Shown here: piece by piece, positions 52,910-61,992 of the stretch
Numbering within the stretch: position 1 is the first letter of the stretch
How the letters are laid out: every line of letters starts with the position of its first letter
Assembly (NCBI RefSeq): GCF_001717465.1
Contig: NZ_CP017074.1
Location: 2,260,873-2,324,872, forward strand
DNA: 64,000 bases
From: Luteimonas sp. JM171
GTDB lineage: Bacteria > Pseudomonadota > Gammaproteobacteria > Xanthomonadales > Xanthomonadaceae
Reading direction: 5' to 3'
Position numbers and translations under genes: made by a program
The notes under the pieces: generated by a model
What the model saw: only the letters and a program-made list of their open reading frames with translations
What the model was told of the DNA's origin: nothing
The model's database searches: none

Positions 52910-53824
52910 TTATTCCGGCGGCTTGTTCGCCGCAGGCGTGGCTCCGGTGACCGGGCGCCGCTTGCGCCGGGCGATCGTTGCCTCGCGATGGGCGATGTAG
53001 CCGTTGGCGGCGAGGATGATCGCCGCGCCGGCGATGGTCCAGCCGTCCAGCACTTCGGCGAACAGCACCCAGCCCAGCACCGCCACGATGGGCAGCTGGA
53101 GGAAACTGATCGGCGAGAGCGCGCTGACGTCGCCCAGGTTGAGGGCCCGGGTCCAGAACATGTGCCCGGCCGTGCCCAGTACGCCGGCCGCCACCAGCCA
53201 CAGCCAGGTGATGCCCTGCGGCCATTCCCACACCAGCAGGGCGGCGGGGAGCGACATCGGCACCCACAGGATGGTGGTCCAGATCACGATGCGGTCGGCA
53301 GGCTCGAGCCGCGTGAGCTGCTTGATCTGGATCGCCACCATGGCGCTGATCACCGCGCCGGTCACCGCCACCATGCTGCCCCAGCTGAATCCGTCGGTGC
53401 CCGGGCGCACGATCACCAGGACACCGATGAAGCCGGCGACCACGGCGCTCCAGCGCCGGGCCCGCACCTGCTCACCCAGCCACAGCGCCGCGGCGATGGT
53501 GACGAACAGCGGCGAGGAGTAGGACAGTGACACGGCGTGGGCCAGCGGCAGGTTGGCGATTGCCCAGAAGCCGCACAGCATCGCCAGCGTGCCAAGCACG
53601 CAGCGGACCATGTAGCGCGGAAGGTGGCTGGTGCGCAGCAGGCCGAAGCCGTGCATGCGCAGCAGCGGCAGTGCCGCGAGCATGCCGAACAGGGAGCGGA
53701 AGAAGGCGACCTCGAAAGAGTGCACCTGTTCGGAGGCCAGCCGGATCGCGAGCACCATGAGCGCGAACAGCACGGTGCTCAGCAGCATCAGCAGCGCCGC
53801 GCGCACGGGCGTGGCCAGGCTCAC
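52910..53824 (-). CDS. DMT-superfamily (EamA) transporter
   Basis: A 304-residue inner-membrane protein with ten helices in two EamA repeats (VRAALLMLLSTVLFALMVLAI... and VAVTGAVISAMVAIQIKQL...). Marks include AFFRSLFGMLAALPLL, LAHAVSLSYSSPLFVTIAAALWLGE and SPISFLQLPIVAVLGWVLFAEV. Such proteins export amino acids or other metabolites; the substrate is not decided by the sequence. The gene overlaps murB by ATGA and is the last gene of the DUF4190-pyrD-murB-eamA run. Confidence 0.9.
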   Translation of the reverse strand: MSLATPVRAALLMLLSTVLFALMVLAIRLASEQVHSFEVAFFRSLFGMLAALPLLRMHGFGLLRTSHLPRYMVRCVLGTLAMLCGFWAIANLPLAHAVSLSYSSPLFVTIAAALWLGEQVRARRWSAVVAGFIGVLVIVRPGTDGFSWGSMVAVTGAVISAMVAIQIKQLTRLEPADRIVIWTTILWVPMSLPAALLVWEWPQGITWLWLVAAGVLGTAGHMFWTRALNLGDVSALSPISFLQLPIVAVLGWVLFAEVLDGWTIAGAAIILAANGYIAHREATIARRKRRPVTGATPAANKPPE

Positions 53825-54861
53825 CAGCGCTCCCCGATGATGCGCGGCTCCGGCTCGAGCGCGACGCCGAACCGCTCATGCACGCTGGCGGCGATGCGCC
53901 TGGCCAGCGCCAGCAGCTGGGAGCCGCTGGCCTGGCCGTGGTTCACCAGCACCAGCGCGTGCCGCGCGGACACGCCTGCATCGCCATCGCGGAACCCCTT
54001 CCAGCCGCAGGCGTCGATCAGCCAGGCGGCAGAAAGCTTGCGGCTGGCGGCGTCGGGGCCCGGGAACACCGGCAGCCCGGGATGCTGGCTGCCCAGCGAT
54101 TCCGCCAGTTCCGCCGCAACAATCGGGTTCTTGAAGAAGCTGCCGGCGTTGCCCAGCACGGCGGGATCGGGGAGCTTTCCTTGGCGCACCCGGCACACGG
54201 CTTCGGCCACCTGCGAGGGGGACGGGGAGTCGATGCCCGCCCGTGCCAGTTCGTCCACGATACCGGCGTAGCCCAGGCGCAGCTGCGGGGTGCGCGAGAG
54301 CCGGAACTCGACCGCGGTGACGATCCAGCGGTCCGGCTCCTGCTTGAAACGGCTGTCGCGGTAGCCGAAGGCGCATTCCCCGGAGGTCAGCGTCCTGATC
54401 GCCCCGGTGGTGCGGTCGAAGGCTTCCACCCTGTCGATGCGTTCGCCCACCTCCACCCCGTAGGCGCCGATGTTCTGGATCGGCGCCGCGCCAACGGTGC
54501 CGGGGATCAGTGACAGGTTCTCCAGCCCCGCCAGGCCGTGGCCGAGCGTCCACATCACGAAGGCATGCCATTGGACGCCCGCGTCGGCGCGCACCGTGCA
54601 GCTGTCGCCGTCATCGCGGGTGATGCGGATGTCCTGCCGCTCCAGCGTCACCACGACGCCTTCCGGATCGGCGGCGAACAGCAGGTTGCTGCCTCCGCCA
54701 AGGACAAGCACCGGGCCGTCGCGCAGCATCGCGTTTTCAAACAGGGCGGGCAGCGACGCGGGGTCGCGCACGGCCACCAGCATCCCGGCATGCGCCGGCA
54801 CGCCGAACGTGTTGCGCGCGCGCAGCGGCGCGCGCTCGGCCAGTTGCCAGGCGCTGCTCAT
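53821..54861 (-). CDS. murB: UDP-N-acetylenolpyruvoylglucosamine reductase
   Basis: A 346-residue type I MurB of the E. coli kind. FAD-binding segments: VLVLGGGSNLLF, IPGTVGAAPIQNIGAYGVEVGE. The catalytic serine is in LGNAGSFFKNPIV, and YRDSRFK is present. It makes UDP-MurNAc for peptidoglycan in the cytoplasm. The start at 54861 (MSSAWQLAERAPLRARNTFGV) is 7 bp from the pyrD stop, and the stop overlaps the transporter start by ATGA. Confidence 0.94.
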   Translation of the reverse strand: MSSAWQLAERAPLRARNTFGVPAHAGMLVAVRDPASLPALFENAMLRDGPVLVLGGGSNLLFAADPEGVVVTLERQDIRITRDDGDSCTVRADAGVQWHAFVMWTLGHGLAGLENLSLIPGTVGAAPIQNIGAYGVEVGERIDRVEAFDRTTGAIRTLTSGECAFGYRDSRFKQEPDRWIVTAVEFRLSRTPQLRLGYAGIVDELARAGIDSPSPSQVAEAVCRVRQGKLPDPAVLGNAGSFFKNPIVAAELAESLGSQHPGLPVFPGPDAASRKLSAAWLIDACGWKGFRDGDAGVSARHALVLVNHGQASGSQLLALARRIAASVHERFGVALEPEPRIIGERW

Positions 54862-54868
54862 CAATGCC

Positions 54869-55924
54869 TCACAGGGGCGGCAGGTTGCCGCGGCTGGGCG
54901 CTTCCTTGCGGCGCCGGATGGCCTCCACGCATTCGCCCACCAGCGCCGGCCCGCGGTAGACCAGGCCGCTGTAGCACTGCACCAGGCTGGCGCCGGCCGC
55001 CATCTTCTTGACCGCATCGGCGCCCGAGAGGATGCCGCCAACGCCGACCAGCGGGATGGAGTGGGGCAGGCGCGTGCGCAGCATGCGCAGCACGGTGGTC
55101 GACTTGTCCATCAGCGGCGCGCCCGACAGGCCGCCGCTCTGGCTGGCGAGCGGATGGTCCTCCACAGCGATCCGGGAGACCGTGGTGTTGGTGGCGATCA
55201 CGCCATCCACTGCCAGTTCGGAGAGCACCCGCGCGGCCGCCTCGACGTCGTCGTCGGACAGGTCCGGCGCCACCTTCACCAGCATCGGCACGCGCTTGCC
55301 GTGCCGGGCGCCCAGGCGCTCCTGGGCCTCGCGCAGCGTGCCCACCAGGCGGCGCAGCGCCTGCTCTTCCTGCAGTTCGCGCAGCCCCGCCGTGTTCGGG
55401 GATGAAATGTTGACCGTCAGGTAGTCGGCCAGCGGGTACACCCGCTCCATGCAGTGCAGGTAATCCTCGTGGGCGGATTCATTGGGCGTGTCGCGATTCT
55501 TGCCGATGTTGATCCCGAGCAGGCCGCTGCGGCGTTGGGCACGGGAAACGTTGCGCACAAGCGCATCCACACCGTCATTGTTGAATCCGAGCCGGTTGAT
55601 GATGGCCTGGTGCTGGGGAAGCCGGAACATGCGTGGTTTCGGGTTGCCTTCCTGCGGGCGCGGCGTGACCGTTCCCACTTCCACGAACCCGAAGCCCAGC
55701 GCCAGCAATGCGTCGACATGGGCGCCGTTCTTGTCCAGGCCTGCGGCCAGGCCCACCGGGTTTGGAAATTGCAGGCCGAACGCCTCCACCGGGAAGGTGG
55801 CCCGCGAGCGGCCGGTCAGCCCGAGCGTGCCCGAGCGCCATGCCGCCTCCAGGGCCGCCAGGCCCAGCCCGTGTGCCCGCTCGGCGTCCACGCGGAACAG
55901 CAGCGCACGCGCCAGCGGGTACAT
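54869..55924 (-). CDS. pyrD: Dihydroorotate dehydrogenase (quinone), class 2
   Basis: A 351-residue class 2 PyrD. FMN and active-site segments: [61 protein letters not shown] (with the class 2 catalytic serine), and TNTTVSRI. The N-terminal helices ([22 protein letters not shown]) are the quinone-channel membrane-binding part. It joins pyrimidine synthesis to the respiratory chain. The start at 55924 follows the DUF4190 stop by 1 bp. Confidence 0.95.
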   Translation of the reverse strand: MYPLARALLFRVDAERAHGLGLAALEAAWRSGTLGLTGRSRATFPVEAFGLQFPNPVGLAAGLDKNGAHVDALLALGFGFVEVGTVTPRPQEGNPKPRMFRLPQHQAIINRLGFNNDGVDALVRNVSRAQRRSGLLGINIGKNRDTPNESAHEDYLHCMERVYPLADYLTVNISSPNTAGLRELQEEQALRRLVGTLREAQERLGARHGKRVPMLVKVAPDLSDDDVEAAARVLSELAVDGVIATNTTVSRIAVEDHPLASQSGGLSGAPLMDKSTTVLRMLRTRLPHSIPLVGVGGILSGADAVKKMAAGASLVQCYSGLVYRGPALVGECVEAIRRRKEAPSRGNLPPL

Positions 55925-55925
55925 C

Positions 55926-56207
55926 TCAGAGCACCATGCCCAGCCAGGCCACGCCGCCCAGCACCAGAAACACCAGCGCCACGCCAGCCAGCGCGATGGC
56001 AATCATCAGGTAGCCCAGCACCAGCCCGGCCAGGGCCATGCCGTCGCCCTCGAAGCGCTCCGGCGCGCGCCGGATCTCGGCCCGCGCCAGGTGGCCGGTC
56101 ACCACCGCCACCACGCTGGCCAGGAACGGCGCGGGGAATACCCCGAGGATGCCGGTGACCAGGCTGATCACGGCCAGGGCGCTGGTCTGCCGGTGCGGGA
56201 CGTTCAT
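55926..56207 (-). CDS. DUF4190-containing membrane protein
   Basis: A 93-residue protein with two hydrophobic helices separated by a short loop ([27 protein letters not shown], then [22 protein letters not shown]). It fits DUF4190, GHLA.AEIRR being typical. The function is unknown. It is the first gene of a tight leftward unit with pyrD, murB and the EamA transporter gene. Confidence 0.78.
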   Translation of the reverse strand: MNVPHRQTSALAVISLVTGILGVFPAPFLASVVAVVTGHLARAEIRRAPERFEGDGMALAGLVLGYLMIAIALAGVALVFLVLGGVAWLGMVL

Positions 56208-56239
56208 GGCGTGGGACCCTGCGATGACAGTTGGGGAAG

Positions 56240-56265
56240 GGCGCGCGGCGCGGACGCCGCGCGCC
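56240..56265 (-). terminator. Strong GC hairpin after the ALDH7 gene
   Basis: A perfect 11-bp stem (GGCGCGCGGCG / CGCCGCGCGCC, loop CGGA) 6 bp after the ALDH7 stop. No T-run follows (CTTCCCC), so it is a probable but not textbook terminator. It also lies 33-58 bp upstream of the DUF4190 start. Confidence 0.55.
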
Positions 56266-56271
56266 TGCCGG

Positions 56272-57804
56272 TTACAGGTCGAACTTGATGCCCTGGGCGA
56301 GCGGCAGGTCGTCGGACCAGTTGATGGTGTTGGTCTGCCGGCGCATGTACGCGCGCCAGGCGTCCGAGCCGGATTCGCGGCCGCCGCCGGTGTCCTTCTC
56401 GCCGCCGAACGCGCCGCCGATCTCGGCGCCGGAGGTGCCGATATTGACGTTGGCGATGCCGCAGTCAGAGCCGGCCGCCGACAGGAACTTCTCCGAAGCC
56501 TTCAGGCTCTCGGTGAAGATCGCCGAGGACAGTCCCTGCGGCACATCGTTCTGCATCGCGATGGCGTCCTCGAGGTTGCTGAACTTCATCACGTACAGGA
56601 TCGGGGCGAAGGTCTCCGTCTGCACGATCTCGGCGTCGTTGGTCAGGCCGGTGATGATGGTCGGCAGCACGAAGTTGCCCTTGCGGTCCAGCTTCTCGCC
56701 GCCGGTGGCCACGGTGCCGCCGGCCGCCTTCGCCTTCTCGATCGCATCCAGGTACGCCTGCACGCCCTCGGCGCTGTTGAGCGGACCCATCAGGTTGGCC
56801 GGGTCGATCGGATCGCCGATCTTCTTCTCCACCTGCTTGTAGGCCGTCACCAGCTTCTCGAGCACGTCGTCGTAGATCGACTCGTGGATGAACACGCGGC
56901 GGGTGGTGGTGCAGCGCTGGCCGGCGGTGCCGACGGCGCCGAACACGATCGCCGGGATCGCCAGCTTCAGGTCGGCGGTCTGGTCCACGATCATGGCGTT
57001 GTTGCCACCCAGCTCCAGCAGCGAGCGGCCCAGGCGGGCGGCGACGCGCTGGCCGACGTGGCGGCCGACCTTGGTGGAGCCGGTGAAGCTGACAAGGTTC
57101 ACCCGGCGATCGTCGACGAACTTCTCCGCCAGGTCAGTGCCGGCGTCGTTGATGAGGAAGAAGATGTCGGGGAAGCCGCCCTTCTTCAGCGCCTCGTTGC
57201 AGATCTTGATCGAGGCGATCGCCGACAGCGGGGTCTTGGCCGAAGGCTTCCACACGCAGATGTTGCCGCAGGCGGCGGCCACCAGCGCGTTCCAGGCCCA
57301 GACCGCCACGGGGAAGTTGAAGGCCGAGATGATCCCGACGATGCCCAGCGGGTGCCACTGCTCGTACATGCGGTGGCCGGGGCGCTCGGAATGCATGGTC
57401 AGGCCGTACAGCTGGCGCGACAGACCGACGGCGAAGTCGCCGATGTCGATCATCTCCTGCACTTCGCCGTCGCCCTCGGGCTTGGACTTGCCCATTTCCA
57501 GGGCCACCAGCGAGCCCAGCGCGTCTTTGTGCTCGCGCAGGGCGTTGGCGCACAGGCGCACCGCTTCGCCGCGGCGCGGGGCGGGCGTCTCGCGCCAGGC
57601 CTTGAAGGCTTCCTGGGCGCGGGCGATGACCGTCTCGTAATCCTCCTCGGTGGTGGCCTGCACCTTGCAGAGGACGTCGCCCGTGCTCGGGTTCATCGGC
57701 TCGAGGACGCCGGCGCCGGTGGCGCTGGACCACTCGCCGTTGCCCAGGTAGGTGCCGGATTCGTTGTCGCCCAGGCCGAGGGCGGAGAGGATGGGATGGG
57801 GCAT
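56272..57804 (-). CDS. Aldehyde dehydrogenase, ALDH7 (alpha-aminoadipic semialdehyde type)
   Basis: A 510-residue ALDH7-family enzyme. Marks are [58 protein letters not shown] and the catalytic cysteine in [24 protein letters not shown]7 (AmaB) oxidises aminoadipate semialdehyde/piperideine-6-carboxylate in lysine breakdown. The start at 57804 ([17 protein letters not shown]) has GGAG 8 nt upstream. The Met at 57819 is less likely. No lysine catabolic partner genes are nearby. Confidence 0.9.
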   Translation of the reverse strand: MPHPILSALGLGDNESGTYLGNGEWSSATGAGVLEPMNPSTGDVLCKVQATTEEDYETVIARAQEAFKAWRETPAPRRGEAVRLCANALREHKDALGSLVALEMGKSKPEGDGEVQEMIDIGDFAVGLSRQLYGLTMHSERPGHRMYEQWHPLGIVGIISAFNFPVAVWAWNALVAAACGNICVWKPSAKTPLSAIASIKICNEALKKGGFPDIFFLINDAGTDLAEKFVDDRRVNLVSFTGSTKVGRHVGQRVAARLGRSLLELGGNNAMIVDQTADLKLAIPAIVFGAVGTAGQRCTTTRRVFIHESIYDDVLEKLVTAYKQVEKKIGDPIDPANLMGPLNSAEGVQAYLDAIEKAKAAGGTVATGGEKLDRKGNFVLPTIITGLTNDAEIVQTETFAPILYVMKFSNLEDAIAMQNDVPQGLSSAIFTESLKASEKFLSAAGSDCGIANVNIGTSGAEIGGAFGGEKDTGGGRESGSDAWRAYMRRQTNTINWSDDLPLAQGIKFDL

Positions 57805-57913
57805 TGAAGACTCCTGCATTGGGGATCGATGCCGGGCGTCGACCCGTAGGCACCGTGCGCGGGCGTTCGGCGCGACCGCGGCGGCTGCGATGGTCGATCC
57901 GGGTATGTGGGCT

Positions 57914-57990
57914 TGGCGACCCCGGCACGATTCGAACGTGCGACCTACGCCTTAGGAGGGCGTCGCTCTATCCAGCTGAGCTACGGGGCC
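57914..57990 (-). tRNA. tRNA-Arg (anticodon CCT)
   Basis: A 77-nt cloverleaf with acceptor GGCCCCG pairing with CGGGGTC (one GU pair), D arm AGCTCAGCTGGATAGAGC, anticodon stem-loop ACGCC-CTCCTAA-GGCGT (anticodon CCT, reads AGG), T arm GCACG-TTCGAAT-CGTGC, and encoded CCA at 57916-57914. A weak promoter lies upstream at 58001-58029. Confidence 0.95.
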
Positions 57991-58000
57991 TGATCGCGCC

Positions 58001-58029
58001 ATTTTCGCATGGAGCGGCGCGTTTCCCAA
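58001..58029 (-). promoter_or_regulatory. Candidate promoter for tRNA-Arg
   Basis: TTGGGA (-35, 58029-58024) and GAAAAT (-10, 58006-58001) are spaced by 17 bp and end 10 bp before the tRNA 5' end. Each box matches consensus at 4 of 6 positions. Confidence 0.45.
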
Positions 58030-58045
58030 CCGCGCGCCGGGGCCG

Positions 58046-58690
58046 CTACCGCCCGCGCAGCCAGCGCGTGTGCAGCAGCCGCGCATGGCTGTCGCGCAGG
58101 GCTTCGCGCCCGCGGTCCGGATCGGCCATCCGCGGGTACGGCCAGCGGCCTTCGCCGACGCCGCCGGGCGGGCGGGTGCCGGGCCGTGAATCGAGTCCAT
58201 GCCCGCACATGAAGTAGCCGTGGTTCACCAGGACCTCGAACTCCCGGGGCAGGAACCGGTCCAGGTCGGTGCGGATCCGGCCGATGGTTTCGGATACGAA
58301 GGTTTCCAGGTATCCCGCGCCGCGGCTGCCTGCCTGGTTGTCGCCGCCGTCGTCGCCGCGGTATTTGCCGTGGGTGAAGTCCTCCGGCCCAGCGGGGAAC
58401 CGGACCGGCCCGAACAGCGGCGGGAACGAGGAGGAGGCGGCCACCGCCCGGGCCAGCCGGATCGCGCTTGGCTGGCGCAGGTAGCCGGCGAGGTAGTCGC
58501 CAACCCGGCGCCGGGAGAACTCCCAGTTGACGCCGAAGGTGATGTCGCTGGCGCAGAACACGAACGACGGGTCCGCCGGCAGGTCCTGGAGCGTGACGTC
58601 GCCCAGGTGCCGCGCGACGCCCTTGCGCCGCCACGGCGACGCCTCGACCGCCGAGCGCGCCCGTTCCTGGTCGGCCCGTGCCTGCTCAGT
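58046..58690 (-). pseudogene. Remnant of a patatin-like phospholipase gene
   Basis: The translation carries patatin-family C-terminal segments: HLGDVTLQDLPADPSFVFCASD, FGVNWEFSRRRVGDYLAGYL, AVAASSSFPPLFGPV, then GRIRTDLDRFLPREFEVLVNHGYF. The N-terminal half with the oxyanion Gly-rich loop and the GxSxG nucleophile is absent. Its place is taken by the tRNA-Ala terminator and tRNA. The region that should carry DGG-x-YDN-x-G is replaced by a short degraded stretch (RGDDGGDNQAGS). A GTG at 58561 could start a 171-residue fragment, but activity is unlikely. It lies between two tRNA genes, a common site of insertion and deletion. Confidence 0.65.
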
Positions 58691-58730
58691 TGGACATCGC
58701 GTGGCTGCATGACCGCGTCCGTGCCGGCGG

Positions 58731-58769
58731 AAAAAACGAAAAGCCCCGGGGCCGTGGGCGCCGGGGCTT
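58731..58769 (-). terminator. Rho-independent terminator of tRNA-Ala
   Basis: A 9-bp stem AAGCCCCGG / CCGGGGCTT with an 11-nt loop, followed on the minus strand by CTTTTCGTTTTTT. It starts 13 bp after the tRNA 3' end. Confidence 0.9.
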
Positions 58770-58781
58770 ACGTATGGAACC

Positions 58782-58857
<76 letters not shown>

Positions 58858-58875
58858 GATGAATCGAGGACGAGC

Positions 58876-58903
58876 ATTATACGGTCGCGCCGGCTGCCGG
58901 CAA
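58876..58903 (-). promoter_or_regulatory. Promoter of tRNA-Ala, with the rnd stop codon inside its -10 box
   Basis: TTGCCG (-35, 58903-58898) and a perfect TATAAT (-10, 58881-58876) with 16-bp spacing. The tRNA 5' end is 18 bp downstream. The rnd codons GTA TAA run into it, so the stop codon TAA (58879-58877) is part of the -10 hexamer. Confidence 0.85.
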
Positions 58904-59989
58904 GGGTTTCGGGAGCAACGGGGCCAGGATGGGTTCCAGCTGGCCGCGCCGCCAGCCCGCCAGCGAGTCCGGCCATTCGCCGGTTTCCAGCAGGTGCTCG
59001 AGCTTGCGCCGCGAGGCAAGCAGGCCATCGGGTAGGCCGAGCTGGGCGCTGCGCGCGGCCACCGCGTCCTGCATCTGCCGGATCACCTTGCGGTCGGCCT
59101 CGGCGGCGGGGGCGGGCGGGGCCTGGTCTTCATCGGCCAGCGGAGTCTGCAGCGCCGTCCAGATCTGGCCGGCCAGCTTGCGGGGGGCCTTTGGTCGCGC
59201 ATTCAGCAGGTCCTGGAGGGCCCGGGGGTCCGCCGGTGGCTTGCGCGCCAGGTCGGTGGCGAGTTCATTGTCGAGGATCCAGCTGCGCGGGCGGTCGCGG
59301 TCACGTGCGTGCTGCTCGCGCCAGCGCAGCAGGCGCAGCAGCCGCACCCGCGAGTCCTCGTCCAGGAACTGGCTGGCGCGGAAGGACAGGTGCGGCCAGC
59401 GCTCCTCGCCGTTGCCGGCGGCGGCCACCAGCCGCGCGCAGTCTTCCTCGAACCATGCCCGGCGTTCGCCATCCTGCAGGCGCTCGGCAAGCTGCCCGTG
59501 GAGGGCGGCGAGGTGGACCACGTCGTCCGCGGCATATTCCAGCTGGGCAGGGCTCAGCGGGCGCCGCAGCCAGTCCGAGCGGGTCTGGCCCTTGGGCAGG
59601 TCCACGCCAAGCAGTTCGCTCACCAGGCGCTGGTAACCCATCCCGGCACCGATGCCGGCGAAGGCCGCCGCGAGCTGGGTATCGAACAGCGGCGTCGGCA
59701 CCGCGCCGCAGGCGTGGTGGAAGGCCACCAGGTCCTCGCCTGCACTGTGCATCACCTTGGTGATGGACGGATCGAGCAGCAGCGGGCGCAGGGCGTCGGT
59801 GATCCCGGGCTCGAGCGGGTCGAGCAGCAGGATCTCGCCGCCAATGGCCAGCTGCACAAGTGCCAGCCTGGGCCAATAGGTGCGCTCACGGATGAACTCG
59901 GTGTCCAGCCCAACCCGCTCCGGGGCGCTGGCAAGATGCCCTTCGAGCACCGCGGGATCGGTGACCCAGACGGGATTTGAATCAGTCAT
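58877..59989 (-). CDS. rnd: Ribonuclease D
   Basis: A 370-residue 3'-5' exonuclease. The DEDD residues are in VGLDTEFIRERTYWP (Asp29, Glu31), VMHSAGEDLVAFHH and YAADDVVHLAAL (Tyr and Asp). The HRDC domain follows (PRSWILDNELATDLARKPP...). It trims tRNA precursors and other structured RNAs. The start at 59989 is MTDSNPVWVTDP. The 3' end contains the promoter of the downstream tRNA-Ala gene. Confidence 0.94.
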   Translation of the reverse strand: MTDSNPVWVTDPAVLEGHLASAPERVGLDTEFIRERTYWPRLALVQLAIGGEILLLDPLEPGITDALRPLLLDPSITKVMHSAGEDLVAFHHACGAVPTPLFDTQLAAAFAGIGAGMGYQRLVSELLGVDLPKGQTRSDWLRRPLSPAQLEYAADDVVHLAALHGQLAERLQDGERRAWFEEDCARLVAAAGNGEERWPHLSFRASQFLDEDSRVRLLRLLRWREQHARDRDRPRSWILDNELATDLARKPPADPRALQDLLNARPKAPRKLAGQIWTALQTPLADEDQAPPAPAAEADRKVIRQMQDAVAARSAQLGLPDGLLASRRKLEHLLETGEWPDSLAGWRRGQLEPILAPLLPKPLPAAGATV

Positions 59990-60096
59990 GGGCGCGCAGG
60001 TTATCAGGTCGCGGCGCGGTTCCCTCCGGATCCGGACGATTGACGGTCCCGGCACCGCGCCCTACCGTCGCGGTTTGACCAGGCTGCCCGTATTCC

Positions 60097-61950
60097 GTGC
60101 GAAATCCGTTCCTTGCCACTGTCATGCTGATCGCGCTGCTGTGCGCCGGCTGTGGCGGCGGCGGTGACAGCGATGAGCCGGTGGCGCCGGCCGCCAGCGC
60201 CCAGGGCCGGGTGGCATCTGGCAGCGTCACCATCAGCGGGGACGACAGCGAGGCCGGTTCGCTGACCTGGACCCGGCCGGAGGTCGGGACGCTGGACGAG
60301 GAGCAGGCGGAGCAGGCCCAGGCGCAGGCGGGCGAAGCGCTGGAAGAAGGTCGGCTGTACGACGATGGCGAGTCGGCGATCCCGCTGTACCTGGCACTGC
60401 TGGACCGCGATGCCGACGATGGCCAGGCGCGCGAAGGCCTGGAGCAGGCCCGGCGCCGGCTGCTGGCGATGGGCGACGAGGCGCTGGCCGAGGCCGGGCA
60501 TGATTTCGTGGCCCTTCGCGAAGCCCGCCGGGTTGCCGCCGTGGCGCGTGCGGTCTGGCCCGGGAATGAAGAGGTGGATGCCTACCTCCAGCGGGTGGAT
60601 CTGGCGGACCAGCTGTGGGAGCTCAACCGCCAGGCGGAGGAGCAGATTGCCGCCGGCAGGCTTGGCGAATCGGGGGGCGGCGCGCTGCCGCTCCTGCGCC
60701 AGGCGCTGGAACTCAGCCCCGGGCAGCCGCGGGCGATGCAAAACCTGGCGGCAGTGGAAAGCGCGCTGATCCGGCGCGCGGAGGATGCGGCCGGCGCCGA
60801 CGACTTCGACACCGCCTCCCAGTGGCTCGATCATGCGGCGAAGATCCGGCCGGAAAGCGCGACCGTCCCTGACGCGCGCGTCCGCATTGCCCGGCAGCGG
60901 GAGGCGCGCATCGCCCGGCTTCGCGACGAGGGCGTGGCGGCGCTGGGCCAGTTTGACGGGATCGCCCGCGCCCGGGCCATCCTCGGCGACCTGCTGCGGA
61001 TCGCCGAGCCGGGCGACCCGGCCGCGGCCGAACTGCGCGAGCGCATCGACCTGGCCGTGCACTACGGCCTGTTCCGTCCCGGCCAGGTGTTCACCGACGC
61101 CCTGGACACCGGTGGCCGGGGGCCGCGCATGGTGGTGGTGCCGCACGGCGCGTTCACGATGGGCGCGCCGGAGGACGAGGGCGGCTCCAGCGACCAGGAG
61201 CGGCCGCAGCGCAATATCCGTTTCGATCGCGGCTTCGCACTGTCGATGACCGAGGTCACCGTTGGCGAGTTCCGGCGCTTCGTCAACGCCACCGGCCACC
61301 GGACCCGGGCCGAACGGCGCGGCTTTTCCATGGCGTGGGACGAGCGCAGCGGGAACTTCGTGCGCCGCAGCCGCGTGGATTGGCGCTCCGATTACGCCGG
61401 GGGGCGGGCCAATGACCGCCTGCCGGTGGTCCACATCAGTGCAGAGGACGCCCAGGCCTACGTGGAATGGCTGTCGGCGCAGACCGGACGGCGCTATCGG
61501 CTGCCCAGCGAGGCCGAGTTCGAGTACGCGCTGCGGGCTGGCACGTCCACCCCGTTCCCGTGGGGAGAGGGCAGCCCGCCCGAGGGCTCCGGCAACTTCA
61601 CCGGCGCCCGCGACCGGTCGCCGGGAGGGCGCCGCTGGAGCAACGCGTTCGACGGCTACGGCGACGGCCACTGGGGGCCGGCCCCTGCGGGCAGCTTCAC
61701 GCCCAATGCATGGGGGGTGCATGATCTTGCGGGGAACGTGAGCGAGTGGGTGGCGGATTGCTGGCATGAGAACTATCGCAGGGCCCCGCGGGATGCCTCC
61801 GCCTGGGTCAACCCGGGTTGCCGGATGTTCGTCATCCGCGGCGGGGCCTGGGCCAGTTCACCCGAGCAGACCCGCTCGGCCTGGCGGGCGCCAGCCGCGC
61901 GCGACACCACCAATGCGCGCATCGGGTTCCGGGTGGTTCGTGAACTCTGA
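60097..61950 (+). CDS. FGE-sulfatase-domain (SUMF1-like) lipoprotein with a helical repeat region
   Basis: A 617-residue lipoprotein (GTG start, lipobox LLCAGC, Cys19). Residues about 60-330 are Ala/Glu/Arg-rich helices resembling tetratricopeptide repeats (AIPLYLALLDRDADDGQAREGLEQA, ALPLLRQALELSPGQPRAMQNL). The C-terminal FGE domain (about 345-617) has VPHGAFTMGAPEDE, MTEVTVGEFRRFV, YRLPSEAEFEYALRAG, WGVHDLAGNVSEWVADCW and RGGAW...NARIGFRVV. The copper-binding cysteines of true formylglycine-generating enzymes are missing (SAWRAPAARD), so sulfatase maturation is unlikely. It faces the periplasm. Confidence 0.85.
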   Translation: MRNPFLATVMLIALLCAGCGGGGDSDEPVAPAASAQGRVASGSVTISGDDSEAGSLTWTRPEVGTLDEEQAEQAQAQAGEALEEGRLYDDGESAIPLYLALLDRDADDGQAREGLEQARRRLLAMGDEALAEAGHDFVALREARRVAAVARAVWPGNEEVDAYLQRVDLADQLWELNRQAEEQIAAGRLGESGGGALPLLRQALELSPGQPRAMQNLAAVESALIRRAEDAAGADDFDTASQWLDHAAKIRPESATVPDARVRIARQREARIARLRDEGVAALGQFDGIARARAILGDLLRIAEPGDPAAAELRERIDLAVHYGLFRPGQVFTDALDTGGRGPRMVVVPHGAFTMGAPEDEGGSSDQERPQRNIRFDRGFALSMTEVTVGEFRRFVNATGHRTRAERRGFSMAWDERSGNFVRRSRVDWRSDYAGGRANDRLPVVHISAEDAQAYVEWLSAQTGRRYRLPSEAEFEYALRAGTSTPFPWGEGSPPEGSGNFTGARDRSPGGRRWSNAFDGYGDGHWGPAPAGSFTPNAWGVHDLAGNVSEWVADCWHENYRRAPRDASAWVNPGCRMFVIRGGAWASSPEQTRSAWRAPAARDTTNARIGFRVVREL

Positions 61951-61992
61951 CCGCCGCCGCCATCCGGGCCACGCATGCCACGGGGCAGGGCG

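Noticed and set aside
57805..57913. Possible terminator after tRNA-Arg
   Set aside because: GC-rich, but no stable stem followed by a T-run was found. The transcript may run into the ALDH7 gene.
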